A DNA stretch of 30,017 nucleotides from Porphyromonadaceae bacterium UBA7087 (GCA_002493515.1 DKYZ01000125.1:1-30017), one strand, 5' to 3'. Shown: positions 16,431 through 22,886, numbered from the stretch's first letter. Numbers and translations: made by a program. The notes: generated by a model from the sequence alone, not told the origin.

Positions 16431-16817
16431 TCAGTTTTTACGTTGGTCCTCTTTCTTGACTACGCAGGTGCCGCTGGCGCGGCATACGAGCACAGGCTCC
16501 TCAAGCACGTCGGCTGCCGAGGGGGATATGTCGGGACGGGCTGCCACGACCTTCTTTGCCTCGAACACCATCTTGCGTGATGTGTTGCCTACCTTCACGA
16601 TCTCTCCTGTGGCCTCGATGTAGTCGCCGGCGTATACCGGAGCGAGGAACTCCACGTTGTCATAGGCCACGAAGAGGCCTTCGTCGCCGTCGTGCATGAT
16701 GAGAAGCTCGGTGGCTACGTCGCCGAAGAGATGCACCATGTGTGCGCCGTCAACGAGGTTGCCGCCGTAGTGGGCGTCTTTTGCGCTCATGCGCAGACGG
16801 ATCATTGTCTTTTCCAT
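16431..16817 (-). CDS. kal: 3-aminobutyryl-CoA ammonia-lyase
   Basis: A 128-residue hotdog-fold protein with the recognisable Kal pattern: DAHYGGNLVDGAHMVHLFGDVATELLIMHDGDEGLFVAYDNVEFLAPVYAGDYIEATGEIVKVGNTSRKM. It removes ammonia from 3-aminobutyryl-CoA to give crotonyl-CoA, which feeds Bcd/Etf. The length matches the family (about 125-130 residues). Hotdog proteins also include thioesterases, so the call relies partly on kce lying 6 bases downstream. It starts 58 bases after the atoD stop, across a gap with a small hairpin. Confidence 0.93.
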   Translation of the reverse strand: MEKTMIRLRMSAKDAHYGGNLVDGAHMVHLFGDVATELLIMHDGDEGLFVAYDNVEFLAPVYAGDYIEATGEIVKVGNTSRKMVFEAKKVVAARPDISPSAADVLEEPVLVCRASGTCVVKKEDQRKN

Positions 16818-16852
16818 ATTAATGTGTAGATTTAAGTCTTTGGGAATTGATT

Positions 16853-16865
16853 CGGGTCACACCCG
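16853..16865 (-). other. Small hairpin between atoD and kal
   Basis: CGGGT (16853-16857) and ACCCG (16861-16865) form a 5-bp stem with a 3-base loop in the 58-base atoD-kal gap. It has no T-tail, so it is not a convincing terminator. It could shape mRNA processing between the first gene and the rest, or be chance. Confidence 0.25.
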
Positions 16866-16875
16866 GATGGGCCTG

Positions 16876-17520
16876 TCATTCGAGGATGAAGTCCACGAGT
16901 GCGCCGGGTGTGTGTACGTTCTCGGGAAGGATGTCGCCTACGGGCACTTTCTCCTTTGCCTCGACGATGACAACGTCGGCGGCGGTTGCCATAAGGGGAT
17001 TGAAGTTCTTGGATGTGCCTCTGTAGACAAGGTTGCCGGCCTCATCGGCCACGCTGGCCCCTATGAGAGCTACGTCGGCATGGAGCGGCAGCTCGAGGAG
17101 GTAGTCACGTCCGTCTACGTTGATCACCTGTTTCCCCTCGGCCACGATGGTGCCCAGTCCTGTGGGGGTCAGGATGCCTCCCAGGCCGCAGCCACCGGCG
17201 CGAACACGCTCGGCGAGTGTGCCCTGCGGGCAGAACTCGATCTCGAGCTCCCCGGCGTTCATCATCTGTGAAGCCTCGGGTGTGGCTCCGATGTAAGAGG
17301 CGATAAGTTTCTTAAGCTGTTTGTTAACAAGTAGTTTGCCCACTCCCTTGTCAGGGTAGGCTGTGTCGTTGCATATAAGCGTGAGGTCTTTCACGCCTGA
17401 TTCGGCGAGAGCGTCGATGATAGTGTTTGGTGTGCCGTTGGCGAGGAAACCGCCGACCATAATGGTCATGCCGTCCTTGATTTTGGCCACGGCGTCTTTA
17501 AGTGAGATTGTCTGGCTCAT
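16876..17520 (-). CDS. atoD: Butyryl-CoA:acetoacetate CoA-transferase, alpha subunit
   Basis: A 214-residue type I CoA-transferase subunit A, first gene of the operon. The ATG at 17520 (MSQTISLKDAVAKIKDG) is chosen over two upstream Met codons (17538 and 17559) because the family begins at this point and the promoter lies just upstream. The glycine-rich VGGFLANGTPNTIIDAL (about 22-38) and EFCPQGTLAERVRAGGCGLGGILTPTGLGT are diagnostic. It works with AtoA, encoded far downstream at 7696-8352, to release butyrate from butyryl-CoA while activating acetoacetate. There is no clear Shine-Dalgarno sequence, which is usual in Bacteroidota. Confidence 0.93.
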   Translation of the reverse strand: MSQTISLKDAVAKIKDGMTIMVGGFLANGTPNTIIDALAESGVKDLTLICNDTAYPDKGVGKLLVNKQLKKLIASYIGATPEASQMMNAGELEIEFCPQGTLAERVRAGGCGLGGILTPTGLGTIVAEGKQVINVDGRDYLLELPLHADVALIGASVADEAGNLVYRGTSKNFNPLMATAADVVIVEAKEKVPVGDILPENVHTPGALVDFILE

Positions 17521-17575
17521 GTTGGGTGAGTTTAGCATTTCATGGTAAATAATAAGCACTCTTGCAAATTAGGCT

Positions 17576-17607
17576 CAAATTTAGACATATTTTGCCGACC
17601 GTGCAAA
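17576..17607 (-). promoter_or_regulatory. Promoter of the lysine fermentation operon
   Basis: Minus strand: TTTG (17604-17607), 20 bases, then TAAATTTG (17576-17583). Both elements match the Bacteroidota consensus exactly with ideal spacing. The start point should fall near 17570, leaving a leader of about 50 bases to the atoD ATG. No comparably good match was seen in the gaps within the operon, including the two largest (16818-16875 and 15534-15599). Confidence 0.78.
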
Positions 17608-17807
17608 TATTTCGTGAACTTTTGTAATAAATTCCTTGCCGCCACCCTCTCCAGGATCCTCTCCTGCTGTCCCTCTGCCCATTGTAGCCTATGCTGACGC
17701 CGGCGGCCTGAACAGGCGGGAGCCGATGCTTCCGATGTCGCCCGGGATGTCATACAACTGTCGCTTTACGGTTCAAAGAGCGGGTAGAATGTGTCTATGA
17801 CAATTAA
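17608..17807. other. Gene-free stretch upstream of the lysine operon
   Basis: About 200 bases between the operon promoter and the terminator of the lipoprotein pair. A minus-strand open frame of 73 codons (17532-17753) crosses it but runs through the operon promoter, resembles nothing, and is probably spurious. A short GCCTG/CAGGC pair (17706-17717) is the only symmetry seen and is not persuasive. It could hold upstream regulatory sites for the operon. Confidence 0.5.
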
Positions 17808-17837
17808 AAACCGGGGACGGCATACCGCCCCCGGTTT
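17808..17837 (-). terminator. Terminator of the lipoprotein pair
   Basis: Stem AAACCGGGG (17808-17816) with CCCCGGTTT (17829-17837), then one mismatch and an inner CGG/CCG with loop CATA. Read leftward it is followed by TTAATTG, so with the stem's own end there is a run of five T. It lies 26 bases after the stop of the 115-residue lipoprotein gene: a textbook intrinsic terminator. Confidence 0.85.
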
Positions 17838-17863
17838 ATGAAATTTCCTCTCGTGATGCCGCC

Positions 17864-18211
17864 TCAGAGATAGACATGCGATTTGATTCTGGAGTAGCCA
17901 TACGTCTGGTATCTCAGCTCCTCGTTCACCCATATCTTCAGCGTCAGCTTCGTCTGGGGATTGTCGCAGCATAGACTCAGGTCAATCTGATTGTCGGTTG
18001 TGGTGAACAGGGTCTGGCAGAAATCAAGAAACTCAATTCCATCGTTGTCTATCCCCGTCCCGGTCAGCAGTGCGGCCGTCTGGTGGTCATGCGACTCCGC
18101 CACAATCCTGACCTCATATACCTCCGGCTCGTCATCCTTGGAGCAGGAGTCTAATAATACCAACGAAAGTATCATACATGCAAGACCCGCTATAAAATTA
18201 TACCTTCTCAT
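17864..18211 (-). CDS. Small lipoprotein, unknown function
   Basis: A 115-residue protein with a lipoprotein signal: MRR, a hydrophobic stretch to about residue 21, then LLDSC with the lipid-accepting Cys at 23. The next residues, SKDDEPE, resemble the acidic export signal that sends Bacteroidota lipoproteins to the cell surface. The remaining 90 residues look beta-rich, contain a Cys-Cys pair (DLSLCCDNPQTKLTLKIWVNEEL), and match no family I recognise. It lies 14 bases after the 527-residue lipoprotein gene and is followed by a strong terminator, so the two form an operon. It may be a partner or protective protein for the larger one; that is speculation. Confidence 0.75.
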   Translation of the reverse strand: MRRYNFIAGLACMILSLVLLDSCSKDDEPEVYEVRIVAESHDHQTAALLTGTGIDNDGIEFLDFCQTLFTTTDNQIDLSLCCDNPQTKLTLKIWVNEELRYQTYGYSRIKSHVYL

Positions 18212-18225
18212 ACTAACTTATTTTA

Positions 18226-19809
18226 TTATTTGGCTAATAACGCAAAACTGATTATGCCGGTATTATACGTTTTTAAACAGTAAGTGAAATCCCTGGGTTT
18301 GTCACTATATCTATGTGTTCCGACAACAACCGGGTCATAGAAATATACTTTAATGGTTCCAAGCTCATCATCCTCCTCAGATCGTCTCATCGTGAATGTC
18401 TTGGTGGTTCTTTTTGTCGTAGAAGCGTTGTATTCCGTACTGGCATTTCCAGAAATATCCGTTCCTAAACCGAACTTTATTCCGCCACTCACCTTACTTG
18501 AATTTAATGTAGTCATATCATAAGTTACAGTTTTCTCATATTCTTTAGACTTATCTACTTCCGAGATAGTCACATACTTCTCCAGTGCCTCCTGTGACAA
18601 GTCCCACTTACCGAATGAGATATCATACTGTCCCAATTCAACTCGTTTTCTGGTAAATTTCTTAGGATCAATGGTATAGGTATATTTGCTATGTCTAAAT
18701 AGAGTGCTATGCTGATACTCTCTATTGTAATTAAAGTCCCATAGCTGATCCGGTCTAAGATTTATAATAGATACCGTAGGTCTTGAGCTGCTTAAAGTCG
18801 AAACTTCGAACCTAAAAGAATATGTACCCGTAGACCACATCTCATTAATAAGTTCCTCTTCTGTAAAATCCTGTTTTTTTCTCGATACTGAGCCTTTCAC
18901 TATATGCGGGTCATTATATAGTTCATTGCCGATCTGATCAGACATTGTAAAATAGGAATTAGGATCAACCTCGATGAACGCTATATATTCCGATACCGCT
19001 TGATTCAACGTTCCTCGGTCACTTTTCTCTGGAGTGAGGCCATAATATATATAATCTCGCTGAAGAGCCTTTGAATCCTTTCCGCCATTATTCCCTTGGA
19101 AAATATAGTAGGCCCTAAGGTCCGTCATGCTCAATTGCGACATACTACATTCTATTGACCTCGTATTTCTTTCAGAGCCAATATTATATGCCCTTGTCTT
19201 ATATCCACGATATGTGTTGTCAGAATTGGTGTTAACCTCTATTCTATTGTTTTCATTGATGACAATAGTGTGAAAATCAGGAAGTTCCCCTTTTGGGATG
19301 CATAAGTCCAAATTCCCATTGACATATAGTGACATCCCCTTCTCGCCTTCAACAACCACTGGAATCTCGGTATCTGAGCAGTCCATATTATCTATGGTGA
19401 CATCGAACAGTGGGATTTCGGGGATGAAGATGTTTAATCTTGGCACAGACCTTTCGATAACCGACATTTCGGCAGATGAGGAGTAGGCGGTTAGAATCTC
19501 TCTAAAAGAGGCAGTGCCAACCGTCTTCTCCTTTGCCTCTCCATATAGGATATCTGTATTGGCATCAAAACGTCTGCCAGCCTCATTTTTTAGAAAGGAT
19601 CTTACATCCTGACGCTCCGATACAGCCCTGGACAGAATCCGTGCGAATCTTACAATTGCGGAGTCCTTGTCCATTGAAGGAATGTTGTTTTCCATTGCGA
19701 CACCCCTGGTGTCGTAGCATACTTTTTCAAGCTCGGAAGACTCCGAACTACAGCCCGACTCGATAAGCAGAATCGAGGCTAACACTAAAAGTGTTAAAAA
19801 CTTGCTCAT
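18226..19809 (-). CDS. Large lipoprotein with an aerolysin-like segment, function unknown
   Basis: A 527-residue protein from the ATG at 19809 (a GTG two codons upstream is also open). The signal peptide ends LLIESGC, with the lipid Cys at 20 followed by SSESSELE. The N-terminal part (about 45-190) reads like a conserved Bacteroidales lipoprotein module (FARILSRAVSERQDVRSFLKNEA, then VPRLNIFIPEIPLFDV). The C-terminal 100 residues alternate Ser/Thr with hydrophobic residues: VTYDMTTLNSSKVSGGIKFGLG, then GNASTEYNASTTKRTTKTFTM. That pattern resembles the membrane-inserting hairpin of aerolysin/ETX-MTX2 pore formers. No MACPF signature is seen. Codons and bases are clearly AT-richer than in the lysine operon. 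Lipoprotein call is firm; the pore-former idea is tentative. Confidence 0.8.
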   Translation of the reverse strand: MSKFLTLLVLASILLIESGCSSESSELEKVCYDTRGVAMENNIPSMDKDSAIVRFARILSRAVSERQDVRSFLKNEAGRRFDANTDILYGEAKEKTVGTASFREILTAYSSSAEMSVIERSVPRLNIFIPEIPLFDVTIDNMDCSDTEIPVVVEGEKGMSLYVNGNLDLCIPKGELPDFHTIVINENNRIEVNTNSDNTYRGYKTRAYNIGSERNTRSIECSMSQLSMTDLRAYYIFQGNNGGKDSKALQRDYIYYGLTPEKSDRGTLNQAVSEYIAFIEVDPNSYFTMSDQIGNELYNDPHIVKGSVSRKKQDFTEEELINEMWSTGTYSFRFEVSTLSSSRPTVSIINLRPDQLWDFNYNREYQHSTLFRHSKYTYTIDPKKFTRKRVELGQYDISFGKWDLSQEALEKYVTISEVDKSKEYEKTVTYDMTTLNSSKVSGGIKFGLGTDISGNASTEYNASTTKRTTKTFTMRRSEEDDELGTIKVYFYDPVVVGTHRYSDKPRDFTYCLKTYNTGIISFALLAK

Positions 19810-19841
19810 TGTCACGTTGTTTTGGTTTTAAATTTATGGTG

Positions 19842-19849
19842 CAAAATTA
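19842..19849 (-). promoter_or_regulatory. -7 element of the lipoprotein pair
   Basis: Minus strand TAATTTTG matches TAnnTTTG, about 33 bases before the ATG at 19809. No TTTG lies at the expected -33 position (about 19869-19873), so the promoter may need an activator. The palindromes at 19873-19928 begin right at that point. Confidence 0.5.
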
Positions 19850-19872
19850 CAACATAAAATATGGATTGCTGC

Positions 19873-19928
19873 TACACTTTGGTATAAATTTATAGTAATT
19901 GGAAGATTTTACACCAAAGTGTAAAATC
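19873..19928. repeat. Nested palindromes upstream of the large lipoprotein gene
   Basis: TACACTTTGGT (19873-19883) recurs inverted as ACCAAAGTGTA (19913-19923), an 11-bp match separated by 29 bases. The second copy lies in a perfect 10-bp hairpin, GATTTTACAC (19905-19914), loop CAAA, GTGTAAAATC (19919-19928). No gene precedes it on the plus strand that needs a terminator. Position around the missing -33 element suggests paired regulator-binding sites. Confidence 0.55.
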
Positions 19929-19970
19929 TTTATCTGATTAAGCAATGTGCTGGTTCTTTATACTATCTTG

Positions 19971-19978
19971 GATTATCA
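19971..19978. repeat. Target-site duplication of the IS66 element (left copy)
   Basis: GATTATCA here is repeated exactly at 21848-21855, immediately outside the two ends of the element. Eight bases is the duplication length known for the IS66 family. Confidence 0.9.
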
Positions 19979-20068
19979 GTAACTACTCAGGTATAGTACG
20001 GCACGACAATGCGGTTATAGTCGATTGCGGACCATAACGAGTGGACAAGGAGAGAGCATAGATTTATT

Positions 20069-21502
20069 TTATCGTCGGGCGAGTTCGGCCAAGGCGGCAA
20101 AGGGGTCACGGTTGGTTTTTCGGGCTGTCTGGCTTATGGAGTGCAGACTGGTGTAGGAGGCCGCGCCAGCCTCGTTCTTGAACTGGCCGCTGACTTTCAT
20201 TTTTGTCTTGACCGGTAGCACTGACCGTTCGGAGGCATTGTTGTCTGCCGGGACTGCAGGATTAGTAAGGAACGTCAGCATGAAATCTTTCTTTGGCATG
20301 AGATTCAGAATGAAGTCGCTCAGGGTCTTTTGTTGCTCCCCGTCATCCACTGTCGGGAGATTGTCCATCAGTTCATCAAGTTGCCCTCTTATCCTGTCGG
20401 CCTCTTTGGCGTCGACTAATCCTTGTGGTGACAGGTGTTTCAGATGGATTGCATCACGAAGCAGTGACATCATCCTGGTCGGCCAGTCGCTATCCGGGAC
20501 TGTCTGGCTCAGATAGATTAGATTCCTCAACAGGTGGGCGATGCATATCTGATGGCCTTTCACGTTCATCTTGAAGTATGAAGGATGCCGGTCAGTCACA
20601 AGTATGCTCTGAGGCAGACCTTCGGGGAAATGTTTGTCGATAACAGCTTTGCCACGGCCTTTGTCAACAGTCATATAGGTCAGTGCTTCGGTCTGGAAAG
20701 CCCACACCCAATGTTGTCGGCCATTTATTTTTACGCCTGTTTCATCGGCACCCACGACTTCCGCTTTTTCTATTTCAGCGCGTATGACATCCATCTCTTT
20801 CTCCGCTTTTTTACGCATGCGCTGAAGTATGTTTGACACAGTGCCCTGGCTCATCTGCAGTCCGAAGACATTGTTGAGTATGTCGACCATGCGCTTGAAC
20901 GGTATGGCCTGCAGGGTGCTCATATAGCCTATTAGTGCGTGGACGTTGGCGCCATACGACACCGGCGCTGTCGCATCCCGGGGTAACTGCCCTTTACAAT
21001 GACAACCGCACTGACAGGTGCATTCCATACTCTGGTATTCCGTGACTATGGGTGCTATCGGCAAAGGCAGGTCCCAGATCTGTCGACGTTCGGCTATATG
21101 GGCGTCAGCGTGATCTATTCTGCGGCCACATTCAGGGCATATTTCCGGAAAGCATTCTATTGTCTTGTTTGGCAACGCTGTCTGCTCTTTGGTATAACCT
21201 TTATGTCCGGGCTGTCCGCCGTTCGGGCGCCCGCTCTTTTGTCGCAAAGACTGCGTGCGCTTAAAACCGATAGGATCTTTTGAGGGAGGAAGACTGCTGT
21301 TCTCGCTTGTGATTTGCGGCTTGTCCACTGTCTTCGGCTTCCCACCGCTTCCCTGCAACTCGTCCAGACGCGACTGCATTTTCCGCATTTCGATTGTCTT
21401 ACGAAAGACTTCCGCCTTAAGGGCATCTATCTGCCGTTGCCTTTCTTCGTTAATGCGCAGAAGCTCATGATACTTTATACTTTTCGATTTGCGCAAACGC
21501 AT
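20069..21502 (-). CDS. IS66-family transposase (TnpC type)
   Basis: A 477-residue transposase from the ATG at 21502 (a GTG one codon upstream is also open). In order: an N-terminal coiled-coil region (RINEERQRQIDALKAEVFRKTIEMRKMQSRLDEL), the ENSSLPPSKDP and GRPNGGQPGHKG linker typical of IS66, a zinc-finger-like CPECGRRIDHADAH, then the DDE domain. The acids are visible in VVGADETGV, LVTDRHPSY and NNASERSV. No frameshift or stop interrupts it. It starts inside the end of the small upstream frame, overlapping it by 38 bases. Confidence 0.95.
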   Translation of the reverse strand: MRLRKSKSIKYHELLRINEERQRQIDALKAEVFRKTIEMRKMQSRLDELQGSGGKPKTVDKPQITSENSSLPPSKDPIGFKRTQSLRQKSGRPNGGQPGHKGYTKEQTALPNKTIECFPEICPECGRRIDHADAHIAERRQIWDLPLPIAPIVTEYQSMECTCQCGCHCKGQLPRDATAPVSYGANVHALIGYMSTLQAIPFKRMVDILNNVFGLQMSQGTVSNILQRMRKKAEKEMDVIRAEIEKAEVVGADETGVKINGRQHWVWAFQTEALTYMTVDKGRGKAVIDKHFPEGLPQSILVTDRHPSYFKMNVKGHQICIAHLLRNLIYLSQTVPDSDWPTRMMSLLRDAIHLKHLSPQGLVDAKEADRIRGQLDELMDNLPTVDDGEQQKTLSDFILNLMPKKDFMLTFLTNPAVPADNNASERSVLPVKTKMKVSGQFKNEAGAASYTSLHSISQTARKTNRDPFAALAELARR

Positions 21503-21644
21503 CACGTCTGAGCAATTCTATAGTCGGACGGAGCAACGAGGCGATATACTCAGCGTCGATGCCGAGTTCTTCAAGCCGTTCGGGATGTTTGGCAACAATC
21601 ATCCGGGCCAGCATTTTGTCGAGGTCTTCTACGCTTGTAATCAT
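21465..21644 (-). CDS. Small protein encoded ahead of the IS66 transposase
   Basis: A 59-residue frame from the ATG at 21644: MITSVEDLDKMLARMIVAKHPERLEELGIDAEYIASLLRP and on to KYKVS. It looks like a soluble, mostly helical protein and overlaps the transposase start by 38 bases, suggesting coupled translation. It is not TnpA or TnpB. A TACCTTTG at 21648-21655 (minus strand) is a good -7 element but would put the start point almost at this ATG, so the message could be leaderless for this gene, or the real start may be later. Coding status is likely but not certain. Confidence 0.6.
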   Translation of the reverse strand: MITSVEDLDKMLARMIVAKHPERLEELGIDAEYIASLLRPTIELLRRDAFAQIEKYKVS

Positions 21645-21847
21645 ATACAAAGGTAAAAAAATTTCCTGAATCAGCCAAGCAATAGCATAATTATTTTATT
21701 AGTAGTCAGGATATTGTGACGACATTTGCCGACATGACTTCCACATGGTTTCCGAATAGTCATTGGCCGCTCAAATAACAAACATGAAACCTATCCTTTA
21801 CAACGAATGTTATTCCAAACTACTAACCTTGACACCTGAGTAGTTAC

Positions 21848-21855
21848 GATTATCA
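21848..21855. repeat. Target-site duplication of the IS66 element (right copy)
   Basis: GATTATCA, identical to 19971-19978, directly after the right inverted repeat that ends at 21847. Removing the element and one copy restores a simple intergenic sequence. Confidence 0.9.
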
Positions 21856-21866
21856 GTTAATGAATG

Positions 21867-21889
21867 TTAATTATATATAATATAATTAA
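21867..21889. repeat. AT-rich inverted repeat upstream of the LuxR-type gene
   Basis: TTAATTATA (21867-21875) and TATAATTAA (21881-21889) are perfect inverted arms around 5 bases. They lie just upstream of where the -33 element of the regulator gene should be, a usual place for an activator or autoregulator. In such AT-rich DNA a chance match is possible. Confidence 0.4.
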
Positions 21890-21919
21890 AATTATCGGGT
21901 ACTATTAAGTAAGAAGTCA

Positions 21920-21927
21920 TAACTTTG
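21920..21927 (+). promoter_or_regulatory. -7 element of the LuxR-type gene
   Basis: TAACTTTG on the plus strand, an exact TAnnTTTG match followed by C, 50 bases before the ATG at 21978. The -33 position (about 21896-21900, TCGGG region) is poor, so activation may be needed. Confidence 0.55.
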
Positions 21928-21977
21928 CAAAAAAAAGAATTCGAATTTCAAATCTTGAACTTGCATTAATTTAATAT

Positions 21978-22700
21978 ATGTCCAGCTCAATTGACAGTAT
22001 AGACTTTGAGAAGGAAGTGGAATGCGCCATTAATTACACAAAAGCTATTGCCAATGGATTGCATCAATGTCTGATGCTTATTGACTGCCGGAATAGGGCG
22101 ATTTTATTCGCTTCCAATAATATTTATAAAATATGTGGCATCAGGTCGGAGGAGGCGACAGCAATCGGATTTGAGTTCTTCACAAGAATCATAGTGGAGG
22201 AGCATCTCCCTATAATACAGGATATTGACGTCTCAATATCTCACTTTATAAAAGATGCCGGATGGGAAGATGTCGGCAATTGTGTCTTGTCGTATGATTA
22301 TCACGTCAGGAATGGGAAACTGAAACGACTCGTAAATCAAAAAGTCATTCCTCTGACTGTAAATCAAAAGAGTGATATATCACTTGCCATATGCATTATA
22401 TCTCCCATGACAGGACGTTTCACAGGAAGAATATTATTGACAGGCACAGATAAAGGAATAACTTACGAGTACTCACGCAGTAGAAAGCTGTGGGAGGTCA
22501 GGCAAGAAATATGCCTGACGGAGAATGAGAAAGAAGTGCTCACACTTACAGCCCAGGGTCATGCCGCAAATGAGATCGCTGATGTGATGCACAAGTCGCT
22601 GAATACGATAAAATACTATAAACGAGGTATTTTCGATAAAATGGGGGTGGAGAAGACCACGGAGGCAATATCATATGCCCTTGACCATAATATAATATGA
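21978..22700 (+). CDS. PAS-like sensor and LuxR-type DNA-binding regulator
   Basis: A 240-residue regulator and the only plus-strand gene in the window. The C-terminal 60 residues are a clear LuxR/GerE helix-turn-helix: LTENEKEVLTLTAQGHAANEIADVMHKSLNTIKYYKRGIFDKMGVEKTTEAI (about 180-231). The N-terminal part (about 25-145) has the look of a PAS fold (LMLIDCRNRAILFASNNIYKICGI, then FFTRIIVEEHLPII). There is no receiver domain, so it senses a small molecule or acts alone. It is divergent from the lipoprotein pair, with about 290 bases between the start codons once the insertion sequence is removed, so control of that pair is likely. It is AT-rich like them. Confidence 0.87.
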   Translation: MSSSIDSIDFEKEVECAINYTKAIANGLHQCLMLIDCRNRAILFASNNIYKICGIRSEEATAIGFEFFTRIIVEEHLPIIQDIDVSISHFIKDAGWEDVGNCVLSYDYHVRNGKLKRLVNQKVIPLTVNQKSDISLAICIISPMTGRFTGRILLTGTDKGITYEYSRSRKLWEVRQEICLTENEKEVLTLTAQGHAANEIADVMHKSLNTIKYYKRGIFDKMGVEKTTEAISYALDHNII

Positions 22701-22710
22701 ACAGAAAAGT

Positions 22711-22757
22711 CTGAAGATTCAATAACGAAATGCAAAATTTCATTTTTGAATCTTCAG
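22711..22757. terminator. Hairpin after the LuxR-type gene
   Basis: CTGAAGATTCAA (22711-22722) pairs with TTGAATCTTCAG (22746-22757), 12 bp, with an inner GAAAT/ATTTC pair (22727-22731 and 22737-22741). It starts 10 bases after the stop codon. The T-tail is weak on both strands, but position between convergent genes supports termination. Confidence 0.65.
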
Positions 22758-22788
22758 TGTCACATCCCTTTTGAGTTGAATAAAGATT

Positions 22789-22820
22789 GCGGCGCGCCGG
22801 AGCTGGTCCCGGCGCGCCGC
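22789..22820 (-). terminator. Terminator of the SusCD operon
   Basis: A perfect, very GC-rich 12-bp stem, GCGGCGCGCCGG (22789-22800) with CCGGCGCGCCGC (22809-22820) and an 8-base loop. Read leftward it is followed by AATCTTTATTC. It lies 66 bases after the stop of the surface lipoprotein gene. The nearest upstream gene on that strand is the last gene of the SusCD operon. Confidence 0.75.
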
Positions 22821-22886
22821 TGCGTGTGTGGGATTTGTACTGACTGCTTAAAAGGGCAGACTGCCAACTCCCGGAATGCTATATCG

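Larger units (their letters stand above)
19979..21847. mobile_element. Complete IS66-family insertion sequence
   Basis: An element of 1869 bp bounded by 14-bp perfect inverted repeats, GTAACTACTCAGGT at 19979-19992 and its complement at 21834-21847, with ends starting GTAA as in the IS66 family. The 8-bp duplications lie directly outside. It encodes a full-length TnpC-type transposase and a small upstream frame, with no tnpA or tnpB, which fits the ISBst12-like single-transposase subgroup. Its 178 bases between the small gene and the right end hold no gene. It looks intact and therefore possibly active or recent. It has landed between the lipoprotein gene and the divergent LuxR-type gene. Confidence 0.93.

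Noticed and set aside
15291..16580. Plus-strand open frame (429 codons) opposite kdd, kce and kal
   Set aside because: It crosses three well-supported genes and their gaps, with no promoter or family resemblance.
17532..17753. 73-codon minus-strand frame upstream of atoD
   Set aside because: It runs through the operon promoter and overlaps the atoD start region. The composition (Arg/Gln/Ala-rich) is like random GC-rich translation.
18226..19809. MACPF-type toxin assignment for the large lipoprotein
   Set aside because: The Y-G-T-H-type MACPF signature with its following GG is not present. A GTHRY near the C terminus is not in the right context, so only an aerolysin-like idea is kept.
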